Below, in pieces: positions 42,961 through 51,370 of a stretch of 51,453 nucleotides of DNA (within the stretch, counting starts at the first letter, position 1; every line of letters starts with the position of its first letter). Source of the DNA: Streptomyces kurssanovii (GTDB lineage: Bacteria > Actinomycetota > Actinomycetes > Streptomycetales > Streptomycetaceae). Location: positions 1-51,453 of the forward strand of contig NZ_BMTN01000032.1 in NCBI RefSeq assembly GCF_014649695.1, in the 5' to 3' direction. Position numbers and translations under genes: made by a program. The notes beneath the pieces were generated by a model. That model saw nothing but the letters and a program-made list of their open reading frames with translations. It did no database searches and was not told where the DNA came from.

Positions 42961-43193
42961 CCACCCACGGCGCCGCGCCGACCACGACACCCAGAGCATC
43001 AGGTCCCCCGTGGAGCAACGGCTCACAGCACGCGACGGCCGTGCCTGCCCGCGCTCCCATCCCGGGCGCAGCAGATCCCGGCCTGACCGGGCGCCGCTGT
43101 CCTCGGCTTTCGGGCCGCTTCGGTGCTCGACGCCATGCTCACCCCGGCCCCGCTGCCTGCCTGCCTCAGGCGCCTCGGGCCGCCGTCGGCTGA
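42957..43193 (+). CDS. Small coupled ORF, function unknown
   Basis: ATG 42957 overlaps the methyltransferase stop (ATGA), as at other junctions of this operon, and opens a 78-codon Thr/Pro/Ala/Arg-rich frame. Its codon bias weakens after about 40 codons. It may be a small gene or the head of one now decayed. No family is recognised. Confidence 0.3.
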   Translation: MTTHGAAPTTTPRASGPPWSNGSQHATAVPARAPIPGAADPGLTGRRCPRLSGRFGARRHAHPGPAACLPQAPRAAVG

Positions 43194-43251
43194 CCCGTCA
43201 TGTCCGTTGTGCCGGCACCCTGCTGTCCACCACGTCAGGAAGAGGCCCGTC

Positions 43252-44452
43252 ATGTCTGCTGACCTGTCCACCACGACACGTGCCCGCCGCGCCGCGATGG
43301 TGGAGCGTCTCGAGGCCGACGGCGTGCTGAAGGATTCCCGGCTGCGCGAGGCGCTGTTGTCGGTGCGCCGGGAGGTGCTGCTTCCCCACGCGTACGTACG
43401 GGTGAGCGATCCGGGCGTCGATCCGATCGAGTGGCGCCTGCTCGACGGCGCGCACCCGGACGACCGGGAGGAATGGCTCGACCTGATCCACAGCGGTGAG
43501 TCGGTCCTGCTGCAGCGCGAGGGGGAGCAGCTCGACGCGCTCGTACGCGGGCCGGTGACCGGCGGGCACATGACGTCGATGTCGACCTACGGCCAGGCCA
43601 CCGTCGAAGCGCTCCAGACGCTGCAACTGGGTCCTGGGCAGCGGTACCTCGAGCTCGGCCCGGGCCCGGGAGTCTCCCTCGCGCTCGCCGCCGCAGTCAC
43701 CGGCCCCCGCCTCGCCGTCGGCGTCGAACGGGACGGACCCATGGCGGCCTTCGCCCAGCGGAACCTGGACCACCTTGGCGTCGGCGCGCAGGTGATCGAG
43801 GGTGACGCGCTAGAAGGGCACGAGGCCCGGGCACCGCACGACCGGATCCACGCCGGCATCGGTGTCCCCTGCGTTCCGGAGCCGTGGGTGGAGCAGCTCG
43901 CGCCGGGCGGCCGGCTGCTCACGACACTCGCGACCCGTACGCCGAGCTGGCCGGGACAACTCCTCGTCACCCGCACCGCGGCTGGCACGGTCGAGGCGGT
44001 CCTGCGGGGCAGGCCGCGCGGGTACCGGCCCTTGCTCGGCTACCGGTGGCTCAGCACTCTGGACCACCGCACCCGCATCAAGGCCGACCCCGGCACGGCC
44101 CGACCGACCCGGCTCGCGCCGCCGCAGGACGAGGCCTACGGATTCTGGCTCGCCGCCGCGTACCTGGTCCCCGGCACGGTGCGGGACTTCCATGACCATC
44201 GTCGCGCCCGAGGACGACTCGTGGGCCGTCGTCGGCCCTGGCGACGGCACCGTCCGAGTCCATGGGCCGCGTGACGTCTGGGCTGAACTCGAGAACCTCC
44301 ACGCCCGCTGGGAGCAGGCCGGACGGCCCGAGCAGTACGGGGTCGACCTCCGCGACAGCGCTGGGGCCCAGCACGTCACCTCCGGCGCGGGCCCGAAGGC
44401 CCTGGCCTGGACGCTTCCTCCGCTCGCCGCCGTGCCCCGGCAGGCGGCATGA
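43252..44452 (+). pseudogene. Protein-L-isoaspartate O-methyltransferase-like enzyme, frameshifted near its C-terminus
   Basis: From ATG 43252 (AGGAAGAGG upstream) the protein shows PCMT-like features: REALLSVRREVLLPHAYVRV, motif I YLELGPGPGVSLALAAAV, VGVERDGPMAAFAQRNLDHL, and IHAGIGVPCVPEPWVEQLAP. At 44190-44191 one extra C shifts the frame; removing it joins GTVRDF to MTIVAPEDDSWAVVGPGDGT, DVWAELENLHARWEQAGRPE and the stop at 44452. The catalytic domain is upstream of the shift, so partial activity is possible. Relatives occur in RiPP clusters, where they methylate Asp in peptides; here that role is only a possibility. Confidence 0.72.
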
Positions 44453-44473
44453 TCGCGCCTCCTCGGATCGCCG

Positions 44474-45514
44474 TCACCCTGCACTGGCCGGACCCCACAT
44501 GCGGGGCGGGGGGGCAGCCTGCTCAGGCGGGCGGATCTGGCCGCCTTCGGGTCCGATGCCCCACCCTCGGAGCCCCGGATCAGGAGGCGCGCGGCTTGCG
44601 GCCGCCGGCGGCTGCCTTCTTTGCGGGTGCCTTTTCGCAGTCGACTTCTTGGTGGCGGCTGCCTTCTTGGCTGCCGCCTTCTTGGTGGCCTTCTTGGGCT
44701 TCGGCATGTCGGGCACCGTGGCGTGCTCGCCTTCGCCTCGGGACTCCCGGGCCTTCTGTACGGAGGCGTTGAGGGCGGCCATCAGGTCGACGACCTGGCT
44801 GGCGGGCTCCGCAGGGGCGGCTGTCGGTGTGGGTTGCTTTCCCTCCGCCTTCGCGGTGATGACCTCCTCAAGAGCGTCGCGGTACTCGTCGTGGTAGCCA
44901 GACAGGTCGTCCTGCCTCATGGCGTCCATGAGGGCGAGGGCGCCGTCGACCTCCGAGTCGTCGATTTCGACGGCGGGCGGGGCGAGGGATTCCGGGGAGC
45001 GGACCTCGTCGGGCCAGTGCATCGAGTGGAGGACCAGCGCGTCGTCCTTGACCCTCAGTAGTCCGAGCCGCTCCCGGCCGCGGAGTGCGAACTTGGCGAT
45101 GGCGACCTTGCTCGACCGCTGGAGGGCCTGCCGGAGGAGCTTGTAGGGCTTGGCTGCGACCTGGCCGTCGCCCTCGAGGTAGTAGCTGTCGCCGATCCGA
45201 ACGGGGTCGATCGACTCGGCGGGGACGAAGGCGAAGATGTCGATCGCCCGTTCGGTCGGTAGAGGCATGTCCGCCAGGTCCTCGTCGGTGACGGGGACCA
45301 GTTGGTTCTTCGCGACCTCGTAGCCCTTGATGATCTCGTCATCGCGGAGCTGCTGGCCGTCGATCTCGCAAACCTTGCGGTACCGGATGCGGCCCATGTC
45401 CTCGAGGTGCACCTGCCGGAACGAGATCGAATGGTCCTCGGTCGCGTTCACCACCTTGATCGGGATGGTGGCGAGTACCAAAGTGATCGCACCCGACCAA
45501 GTAGGGCGAGGCAT
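44474..45514 (-). CDS. ku: Ku protein, NHEJ DNA-end binding, with altered C-terminus
   Basis: This 346-residue bacterial Ku begins MPRPTWSGAITLVLATIPIK and contains the Ku core: FRQVHLEDMGRIRYRKVCE, KGYEVAKNQLVPVTDEDLA and SYYLEGDGQVAAKPYKLL. The Lys/Ala-rich tail (KKATKKAAAKKAAATKKSTA) is cut by a frame change: one more A in the A4 run at 44632-44635 (minus strand) would give KKAPAKKAAAGGRKPRAS and stop at 44580. As written, about 50 unrelated residues follow. The DNA-binding ring should be intact. It likely works with the ligase at 18939-19919. Confidence 0.88.
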   Translation of the reverse strand: MPRPTWSGAITLVLATIPIKVVNATEDHSISFRQVHLEDMGRIRYRKVCEIDGQQLRDDEIIKGYEVAKNQLVPVTDEDLADMPLPTERAIDIFAFVPAESIDPVRIGDSYYLEGDGQVAAKPYKLLRQALQRSSKVAIAKFALRGRERLGLLRVKDDALVLHSMHWPDEVRSPESLAPPAVEIDDSEVDGALALMDAMRQDDLSGYHDEYRDALEEVITAKAEGKQPTPTAAPAEPASQVVDLMAALNASVQKARESRGEGEHATVPDMPKPKKATKKAAAKKAAATKKSTAKRHPQRRQPPAAASRAPPDPGLRGWGIGPEGGQIRPPEQAAPPPRMWGPASAG

Positions 45515-45587
45515 GACAAACCTCCGATACTTCCCGAGGCGGCTAGCGTAGAATGAGCCCTTCAGGCACCTGCAGCATCTCGCTCAA

Positions 45588-45869
45588 TCACAGGCCAACA
45601 TCCTCCACGGCCGCAGCCTGCACCTGTGGGTGCTCCTCAGTGGTCATGGCGGGTGCCCGCAGCTCCTCGCGTTCTGTGCGGTACTTCTCCGCGAACTGCT
45701 GCCGGGTCTCGAACAGATGCGGAACAGCTCCCCATCCCCGCCACTCGCGCAGCTGCGCCAGCTCTTCCTCCGTGGCCGGCCGCTGCTCCTCGCGCAGCCG
45801 CAGCACGACGCGTACCGCCTGGAGGTTATGGCGAATCCGTTCCCGCTGAGACCGCGGCTCCGCGCCAGA
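45588..45869 (-). pseudogene. N-terminal fragment of a plasmid-type helicase/methylase
   Basis: The minus strand encodes RIRHNLQAVRVVLRLREEQR, PATEEELAQLREWRGWGAVP and FETRQQFAEKYRTEREEL, typical of the start of large SF2 helicase/N6-adenine-methylase proteins found on plasmids and integrative elements. It then stops after VEDVGL, losing over 1000 residues. No standard start codon lies in frame; the upstream gene ends 8 bp away. Confidence 0.55.
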
Positions 45870-45877
45870 TGCCAGGG

Positions 45878-46147
45878 CTACGGCGCCTGCGGCAGCTCCG
45901 TCATCAGGAATTCCCGGACCACGTCCCCCTCCGCTGCCAGCCGGGCGGTATTCAGCCGCTGCAGCCGTGCCAGGTACCCCTCCTCCGGCGGAACCGTCCC
46001 CACCAAACCACGGGCCCGCAGCTCCACCTGCTCGGCTATCTCCTCCCCCATCTGCGTAAAGTGCTCCTCCACCTCCTCCAGCTCCGCGAACTCCGAAGGC
46101 CTCTCCGCCTCCCAGTGCCGCATCATCTGCGCCCCGTGGTGGTTCAT
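45878..46147 (-). CDS. Conserved small protein of mobile elements
   Basis: This 89-residue protein starts at ATG 46147, close behind GAGGGG. It reads GAQMMRHWEAERPSEFAELE, EEHFTQMGEEIAEQVELRAR and LARLQRLNTARLAAEGDVVR, a helical, acidic protein. Similar small proteins commonly precede the helicase/methylase gene on Streptomyces mobile elements, consistent with the fragment immediately downstream. The function is unknown. Confidence 0.6.
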   Translation of the reverse strand: MNHHGAQMMRHWEAERPSEFAELEEVEEHFTQMGEEIAEQVELRARGLVGTVPPEEGYLARLQRLNTARLAAEGDVVREFLMTELPQAP

Positions 46148-46279
46148 CCTCTGCCCCTCGTGTGCTCCCACCGACCCGGCCCCCCAGCCGCTGCGGCGGC
46201 CTGGCCCTCGGCGAACAGGCTGCTTTGGTCATACCCTGTCGGCTCGGTCCCCGAGGGAACGACCCTCCTCGCCCTCCAT

Positions 46280-46668
46280 TTACACCAGCCCCTGAAGGCC
46301 GAGCACGTTCCTCCCCACCTTGTGCGGCTCCGGCCGCGACACATGCGTCAGCCTCGTACGCTCAGCGCCCGTGCGGTCCGTCGACCTGCTCAGACCCATC
46401 AACAGCTCGTGCTGCTGGTACCCCCCATCAGGCAGTACCCGGGTAGTGGGGTGCGGATCGCCCACCCGTTCGGCCCCGTCCACGGCAGGCACCAGCGCGA
46501 GCTCGCGCAGGCCCTCAGACTGGTTGCGTGCCGTAGGTGGGGAGGGCGGTCGGCACTCTCCAGGTGGGACTCCCCCATCACGGCAGGTACGGTCAACCAC
46601 TCGGACGTCCCGAAGAAGGCGTCGGGATCAATGAGCTCTGCGAAGCGCCGGGGTCGGAACTCCTCCAA
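46280..46668 (-). pseudogene. Decayed ORF of unknown family
   Basis: ATG 46668 opens MEEFRPRRFAELIDPDAFFG, TSEWLTVPAVMGESHLESAD; after a frame change near 46520 the sequence QSEGLRELALVPAVDGAERV, GDPHPTTRVLPDGGYQQHEL continues in another frame to 46280. Both parts have coding-like codon bias. A one-base lesion is likely. I do not recognise the protein. Confidence 0.4.
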
Positions 46669-46719
46669 GTGCTGCTGCGCGCGCCGCCCCGTACTGATTC
46701 ACGTCCACACTCCCCACGT

Positions 46720-47048
46720 CCGGTGGGCAGCGCAGAACGATCAAGGGATAGATGCCGTCGGGGCGTTCGGGCGGCCCCTCCACCAACTGGATCCGAGCCA
46801 TCCGAGTCAGTGAGCCACGACGTCTTCGGGTCGCGAGGGCCGCCCGGGTACTGGAGAGGTCCCGGCTCCAAGCCGGCGTCGGTCAGCCGCTCCACGGTGG
46901 CGGCCAGTGTGTCCACCTGGATCGCCAGGTGGTCGAAACCGCTGCCCACGCCGACCGGTCCGCCGCCCGGACGGTGGACCAGTTCGAGCGAGGCCGCCGG
47001 CTCGCCGGGGACCTCGAGACGCATTGGCCTCAACGTCTTACCTGACAC
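46720..47048 (-). pseudogene. VOC/glyoxalase-family protein, truncated and frameshifted
   Basis: The minus strand encodes LEVPGEPAASLELVHRP, GSGFDHLAIQVDTLAATVER and YPGGPRDPKTSWLTDSDG; then one missing base near 46803 separates it from RIQLVEGPPERPDGIYP in another frame. These are the second half of a vicinal-oxygen-chelate domain with the metal His in FDHLAIQV and the usual Glu in QLVE. The first half is absent, cut at the boundary with the phosphatase gene. Confidence 0.6.
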
Positions 47049-49530
47049 CGTGATCGGGTATCACCTCGGCACCGTGACCGGCGAGCTCGGTAAGCAGAAG
47101 GGCGATGTCGTCCGCTCGGTACGAGGAGCCCCGGGCGTTGTGCAGAAGCCGGTCAGCGAGTTCGTCCGGTGTGTCCGCAGGGGCGTGGGCCAGCGATGCT
47201 CGCAGGCGGTCAATCCCTACGTCTATGTCGGCGCCACGCTCCTCGACCAGTCCGTCGGTGTAGAGGGCGAGAACGGACCCTGGTGGGAGGTTGATTCGGG
47301 TTGCTGGATAGGCGCTTGCACGATCCACACCGAGGAGTGGGCCGATGTCCAGTTCAAGGGCATCGGTCGTCGCGTCGGGACGGCGGAGCAGGGGTGGGAG
47401 ATGGCCGGCAGTCACTGCGTAGGCGTGGTGACCGTGAGGTTCGAGGTGGATGTAGCAGCAGCTGGCCAACAACCCAGGGTCGAGGTCGATGAGGGTTCGG
47501 TTGACGCCCGCCATCACATCGCCGGGCGTATGCCCTACCGCCGCGAAGGCCCGCACGGCGCTGCGCAACTGGGCCATGGTGGCCGCGGCGGCGATGCTGT
47601 GACCCTCCACGTCTCCGATGACAAGAGAGACCCCATCACCGGTGGGGATGACGTCGTACCAGTCGCCACCGATGTCCATTCCACTGGTGCCGGGCAGATA
47701 GCGGGCGACGGTGCGGATACCCGGGACTACTGGCAGCCGGTGCGGGAGGAGCGCTTGCTGCAGGCCGCGCGCGAGGGCGAACTCGGAGTCGTAGAGCCGC
47801 GCTCGTTCCAGGGCCTGGGCGATCAGCCCGGCAAGTGCGGTGAGGACGCCGCGGTCCCTCTCCGTGAACTGGTGGATCTCGTCGAAGCCGAGGACGCAGG
47901 TGCCGACGGGGTGGCTGGAGGCGATCAGTGGCAGATACGCCCAGGAGCGTACGTCGCCCGCGGGGATGCCGGGGTAGCCCTGGGAGAGGTCTTGTTGCGA
48001 CTCGATGAAGAGTGGAGTGCCGGAGGTCAGGGTCTCTGTACCGGGCAGCCGGGCATGCAGGGGTACGCCCTCCAGCCAGTCGAGGAAGTCTTCGTGGTGG
48101 CCGGTGTGGAAGAGCAGATGCATCGTTGCGTCGCGGACCACGTAGATCGCCAGCTGCTGGCCTCCGAATGCTGGTAGGAGCTGGTCGGAGATGACTTCGC
48201 AGACTTCGCGGGCGGTGACCGCCTCGGTCAGCGCGCTGCCCAGCTGCAGGACGTGGTACATGACGCCCAGGCGCGCGGGTGTGGCATCGGTTGCTGTCTC
48301 GGCTGAGGAGGCGGATGGCGTTGTGCTCGAGGGTGCGTCGCCGACGGGCACCACCCGGCCGGTTATTCCGTCTGCTTCCGGATGCAGGGAGAAGGCGAGC
48401 CACCGGTTGGGCGGTCGGCAGGCAAGGAAGGAGACTGGCGCCTGTGAGATCATCGCGGACCGATGCCGGTACTCGACCTCGGGATCGGAGAGCCACGGCA
48501 GTACGTCCGGGAGAAACTGTCCCAGCAACTCGTTGCCGTGCACGCCGAGCAGCCGCAGGGCGCTGTGGTTGGCGTAGGTGACCCGCCCGTCGGGGGCGAG
48601 GGAGAACAGCCCGTCCCGCAGCCGTTCGACCGCGGCGACGGCCGCGCTGCCGGCCTGCGCGTCGACGACCGTGCCGACCAGGTGGGTGCGTGCCCGCGTG
48701 CTGTCGTCCTCGAGCACGCGGCCCCACAACTCGACTGTGCGGTACCCCTCGCTGCCGTCCCTGCGATCCCGTATGCGCAGACGCCACGCTTTGATCCGGC
48801 CCTCGGCGGCCGCCGCGCGGGCGGCCGCTCGAAGGGCGGCGCGGTCGCCGGGGCGCAGAAAGGAAGCAAGCGTTTCGGCCCGTCCGTCGAAAGCAGAGGG
48901 GTCGATACCGAAGATCGCGCAGAGCTCGTCGTCCACGGTGACTGCGCCGGTGGCCAGGTCCCATTCGAACAGGCCGGCCCGCACGGCCGGTGCCGAGGGA
49001 GCCGGTGTCTCGACGGGAGTCGTCTGCGGGTCGCACTCGACGGGATCGCCGGTACGGGCGCGGAGGCCGGAGAGGGCGGCGCCGAGCCGGTCGGCGATGG
49101 TCCGCACGTGTCGGCGCTGGGCCTTGGACATCCCTTCACCGCCGGGGGACGCCGCCCAGACGATCGCCAGCGCACCAAAGGTCTCCTCGCCTGAGCCCAC
49201 CGGCACGGAGCAGGAGCCAAACGCGTACGGCAGAGCCACCGCGAGCTGTGGATACCGGCGCGTCGTCTCCTCCGCATCGGCCAGGTGAACCGTTCGCCCG
49301 GAGCTAAAGGCTGCGGCGACCGGGATGGGACTGCTCACCGGAATGAGGCGCCAGCCCCCGAGCAGAGAGGGCGGCACCCCGCACGTCGCGGCGAGCACGA
49401 TCGACCGCCGGTCGCTGGAGCGGAGAAAAACACTTCCCGCATACGCGCCGGTTCCTTCCACCGCTTCGACGACAGCAGCAGCAAGCAGATCCTCACGCTC
49501 CGCCGCGCCGCCGACGATCATTTCGCGCAT
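47038..49530 (-). CDS. PP2C-type phosphatase with GAF and PAS sensor domains
   Basis: From ATG 49530 the protein is about 830 residues: a GAF domain (about 10-150), a PAS domain (170-290; GLFEWDLATGAVTVDDELCA), a second PAS (300-390; GLFSLAPDGRVTYANHSALR), a second GAF (430-590) and a SpoIIE-like PP2C domain (610-820) with MDIGGDWYDV, LVIGDVEGHSIAAAATMAQL and LALYTDGLVEERG. It probably dephosphorylates an anti-anti-sigma factor in response to small ligands or redox/light signals; the partner is not in this window. An in-frame ATG further upstream (49728) adds a segment without coding character. Confidence 0.87.
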   Translation of the reverse strand: MREMIVGGAAEREDLLAAAVVEAVEGTGAYAGSVFLRSSDRRSIVLAATCGVPPSLLGGWRLIPVSSPIPVAAAFSSGRTVHLADAEETTRRYPQLAVALPYAFGSCSVPVGSGEETFGALAIVWAASPGGEGMSKAQRRHVRTIADRLGAALSGLRARTGDPVECDPQTTPVETPAPSAPAVRAGLFEWDLATGAVTVDDELCAIFGIDPSAFDGRAETLASFLRPGDRAALRAAARAAAAEGRIKAWRLRIRDRRDGSEGYRTVELWGRVLEDDSTRARTHLVGTVVDAQAGSAAVAAVERLRDGLFSLAPDGRVTYANHSALRLLGVHGNELLGQFLPDVLPWLSDPEVEYRHRSAMISQAPVSFLACRPPNRWLAFSLHPEADGITGRVVPVGDAPSSTTPSASSAETATDATPARLGVMYHVLQLGSALTEAVTAREVCEVISDQLLPAFGGQQLAIYVVRDATMHLLFHTGHHEDFLDWLEGVPLHARLPGTETLTSGTPLFIESQQDLSQGYPGIPAGDVRSWAYLPLIASSHPVGTCVLGFDEIHQFTERDRGVLTALAGLIAQALERARLYDSEFALARGLQQALLPHRLPVVPGIRTVARYLPGTSGMDIGGDWYDVIPTGDGVSLVIGDVEGHSIAAAATMAQLRSAVRAFAAVGHTPGDVMAGVNRTLIDLDPGLLASCCYIHLEPHGHHAYAVTAGHLPPLLRRPDATTDALELDIGPLLGVDRASAYPATRINLPPGSVLALYTDGLVEERGADIDVGIDRLRASLAHAPADTPDELADRLLHNARGSSYRADDIALLLTELAGHGAEVIPDHGVR

Positions 49531-49737
49531 ACATCCAGTGTGCGCACCTCGGGCCCGCCGGCCCAAGGCGGCAGCCCAGCGAGACGCATCGCGCCGCGAT
49601 CCGGCCATGGCTCCGGCCTGGATCTCCGAGACACCCCGGGCAAGATCACGCGAACCGCCAACGGTACGGGGCACCAGTACGATCCGGACACGGAGGCCGG
49701 TATGGTGACTGTTACTGAGCGTCACCAATGCTCATGA

Positions 49738-49860
49738 TCACTGCCGAGCGTCCACGATCTGGCCCGACATCACATTCTTGTACAGGCGGCGTTCGAGTGG
49801 ACCCATGGCCGGGTCGGCGGGGGGCAAATCCATCATGCGCTCCAAGACCGTGGCGCCTCG
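49738..49860 (-). pseudogene. Short coding-like remnant
   Basis: The minus strand reads RGATVLERMMDLPPADPAMG, PLERRLYKNVMSGQIVDARQ and a stop at 49738. Codon use is acceptable but there is no clear start and no known family. An upstream Pro/Ala-rich stretch to 50004 is less convincing. Confidence 0.25.
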
Positions 49861-50007
49861 CATTGGCGGGCGACGATGAATTGTCGGGATCGCTGGAGCG
49901 CGGTCACCAGCGTCGGAGGGCTCCGCTGGTGACCAGGGCGCTGCCAGGACCAGCAGCGCGCATAGGTCGAAGAGGCTCGCGGGGCCGAACCCTCGGCTCG
50001 ACAACCG

Positions 50008-50157
50008 CTAGAGGGTGCCGGGTGCGTCCCAGGAGGCGCCGGAGGAACGGTGTGTGGGGTGCAGCGTGTGGTTGATCAGGTCGTCCGCGATGGCCTCGAG
50101 CGCCGCCCAGTAGTCGGCGGTTCGGAACGAGGAGCTGGGCTAGAAAGTGGGGGCCAT
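50008..50157 (-). pseudogene. Small ORF interrupted by an amber codon
   Basis: ATG 50157 is followed by APTF, then TAG, then SSSFRTADYWAALEAIADDL and INHTLHPTHRSSGASWDAPG to a stop at 50008. Codons after the TAG are strongly biased to G/C at the third position, so this was probably coding. The family is unknown. Confidence 0.35.
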
Positions 50158-50329
50158 ACCGACAACCTAACCGCCCCGGCCCCAGAGTGTCCGGTCCACG
50201 GTCAGTTCACGTCTGGCGACTCACGCGGCACTGCTCGCGGTCTGGGGGATGCGGTGGTCATGCCGGATGGCTCGGCGCACGATGGCAGCATTCTGACGCA
50301 TGACAACAGCCGCACGTGTTCCTCCACCT

Positions 50330-51202
50330 AAAGCGTGTTGCAGAAGGTTGCGTTTGGGCAGGCCAGGGCTGGGTTTGGTGCCGTTGTGCTCACGCGGCGA
50401 TGGCGAGGTTGTGCATGTGGGCAACGGCTTGGACTGCGTGGTGGAGACCGCTGCCGCGCTGGCGGCAGTCGCGGAGGATCTTGTAGTGCTTCATGCGGGC
50501 GAAGGCGTGCTCGACACGGGCGCGCACTCGTCGGTGCTCGACGTTGTCTTCCTCCTCGCCCGGCAGCAGGGTCCGGCCCGGGCGTTTGCGATGCGGGACG
50601 ACGAGTCCGGTGTTGATGTAGGCGCCGTCGCCGAGCACGGTCACGCCCCGGCAGTGCTGGGCCAGGCCGGAGTCCCGCCACGCTTGTGCATCGGCGGTGG
50701 TGCCGGGCACCGGCCTGGCCGCGGCGATCACGAGTTTCGTGTCGGCGTCGATGATGACCTGCACGTTCGCCGAGAACCGGTAGTTGCGCGAGGAGGCTCC
50801 GGTCGTGCGGTCACGGACCGGGATCAGCGTTCCGTCCACGATCCACAACCGCTCGACCGCATCAGCAGGACGGGAAGCCGGCTCAATCGCCAGCAGCGGC
50901 CGCAGCCGTTGAATGACGCGGCACACGGTCGCAGGAGACACCCCGAAGAGCGGCGCGAGTTGCCGCATGGTGAGGTTCGTCCGGTAGTAGACGGCCACCA
51001 GCAGCACCCGGTCCGCCAGCGGCAGGCACCAGGGCCGACCCCCACCCGGTCCGTTCCCGCCCCGTTCCCGCGCCACCTTCAGCAGCCGTTCGAACTGCCG
51101 CATCCGCAGCCCGGTGAACGTATCCACCCACAACGGCTCAGCCCGCAACACCCCACCCATACAGGGGAAATGCCCGCGTCGCAGCCTTCTGCAACACGCT
51201 TT
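50330..51202 (-). mobile_element. IS5-family insertion sequence (IS112-like group)
   Basis: An 873-bp element is bounded by near-perfect inverted repeats: AAAGCGTGTTGCAGAAGGTT at the left and, read inward from the right, AAAGCGTGTTGCAGAAGGCT. One intact transposase gene fills it on the minus strand. No clear target duplication was seen. Fragments of another IS5-type transposase flank it on the right. Confidence 0.85.
50390..51160 (-). CDS. IS5-family (DDE_Tnp_4-type) transposase
   Basis: This 256-residue transposase has an N-terminal helix-turn-helix (TNLTMRQLAPLFGVSPATVC) and a DDE_Tnp_4 core with Asp in LWIVDGTLIPVRD, Asp in VTVLGDGAYINTG and Glu in RARVEHAFARMKHYKILRD. All three catalytic residues and the normal length are present, so it is probably active. 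It lies wholly between the inverted repeats. Confidence 0.9.
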   Translation of the reverse strand: MGGVLRAEPLWVDTFTGLRMRQFERLLKVARERGGNGPGGGRPWCLPLADRVLLVAVYYRTNLTMRQLAPLFGVSPATVCRVIQRLRPLLAIEPASRPADAVERLWIVDGTLIPVRDRTTGASSRNYRFSANVQVIIDADTKLVIAAARPVPGTTADAQAWRDSGLAQHCRGVTVLGDGAYINTGLVVPHRKRPGRTLLPGEEEDNVEHRRVRARVEHAFARMKHYKILRDCRQRGSGLHHAVQAVAHMHNLAIAA

Positions 51203-51211
51203 GGATCCACC

Positions 51212-51370
51212 TTGCCGGGGAGGGCGGCCGCCGTCCTCTGGCCCTGCTGGTCACGCCGGGCCAGTGGGGCGACGCCCCGCAGCTCATCCTCGTCGTGCGA
51301 CGCATTCGCGTTGGCCGCTTGGGCGGCGGGCATCCTCGCACCCGCCCGGACCATCTCGGCGGCGACAAGA
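51212..51370 (+). pseudogene. IS5-family transposase internal fragment
   Basis: One plus-strand frame reads RRPLALLVTPGQWGDAPQLI and GGHPRTRPDHLGGDKTSHAD, matching the segment between the first and second catalytic Asp of another IS5-type group. Sequence on both sides is lost. The intact IS sits immediately to its left, so it probably inserted in or next to this relic. Confidence 0.6.

Noticed and set aside
21835-50157. Recoding of TAG (amber suppression), since several interrupted genes use TAG
   Set aside because: The affected genes also carry frameshifts or truncations in most cases, CAG or TGG to TAG is a common mutation in GC-rich DNA, and no suppressor tRNA or recoding genes are visible.
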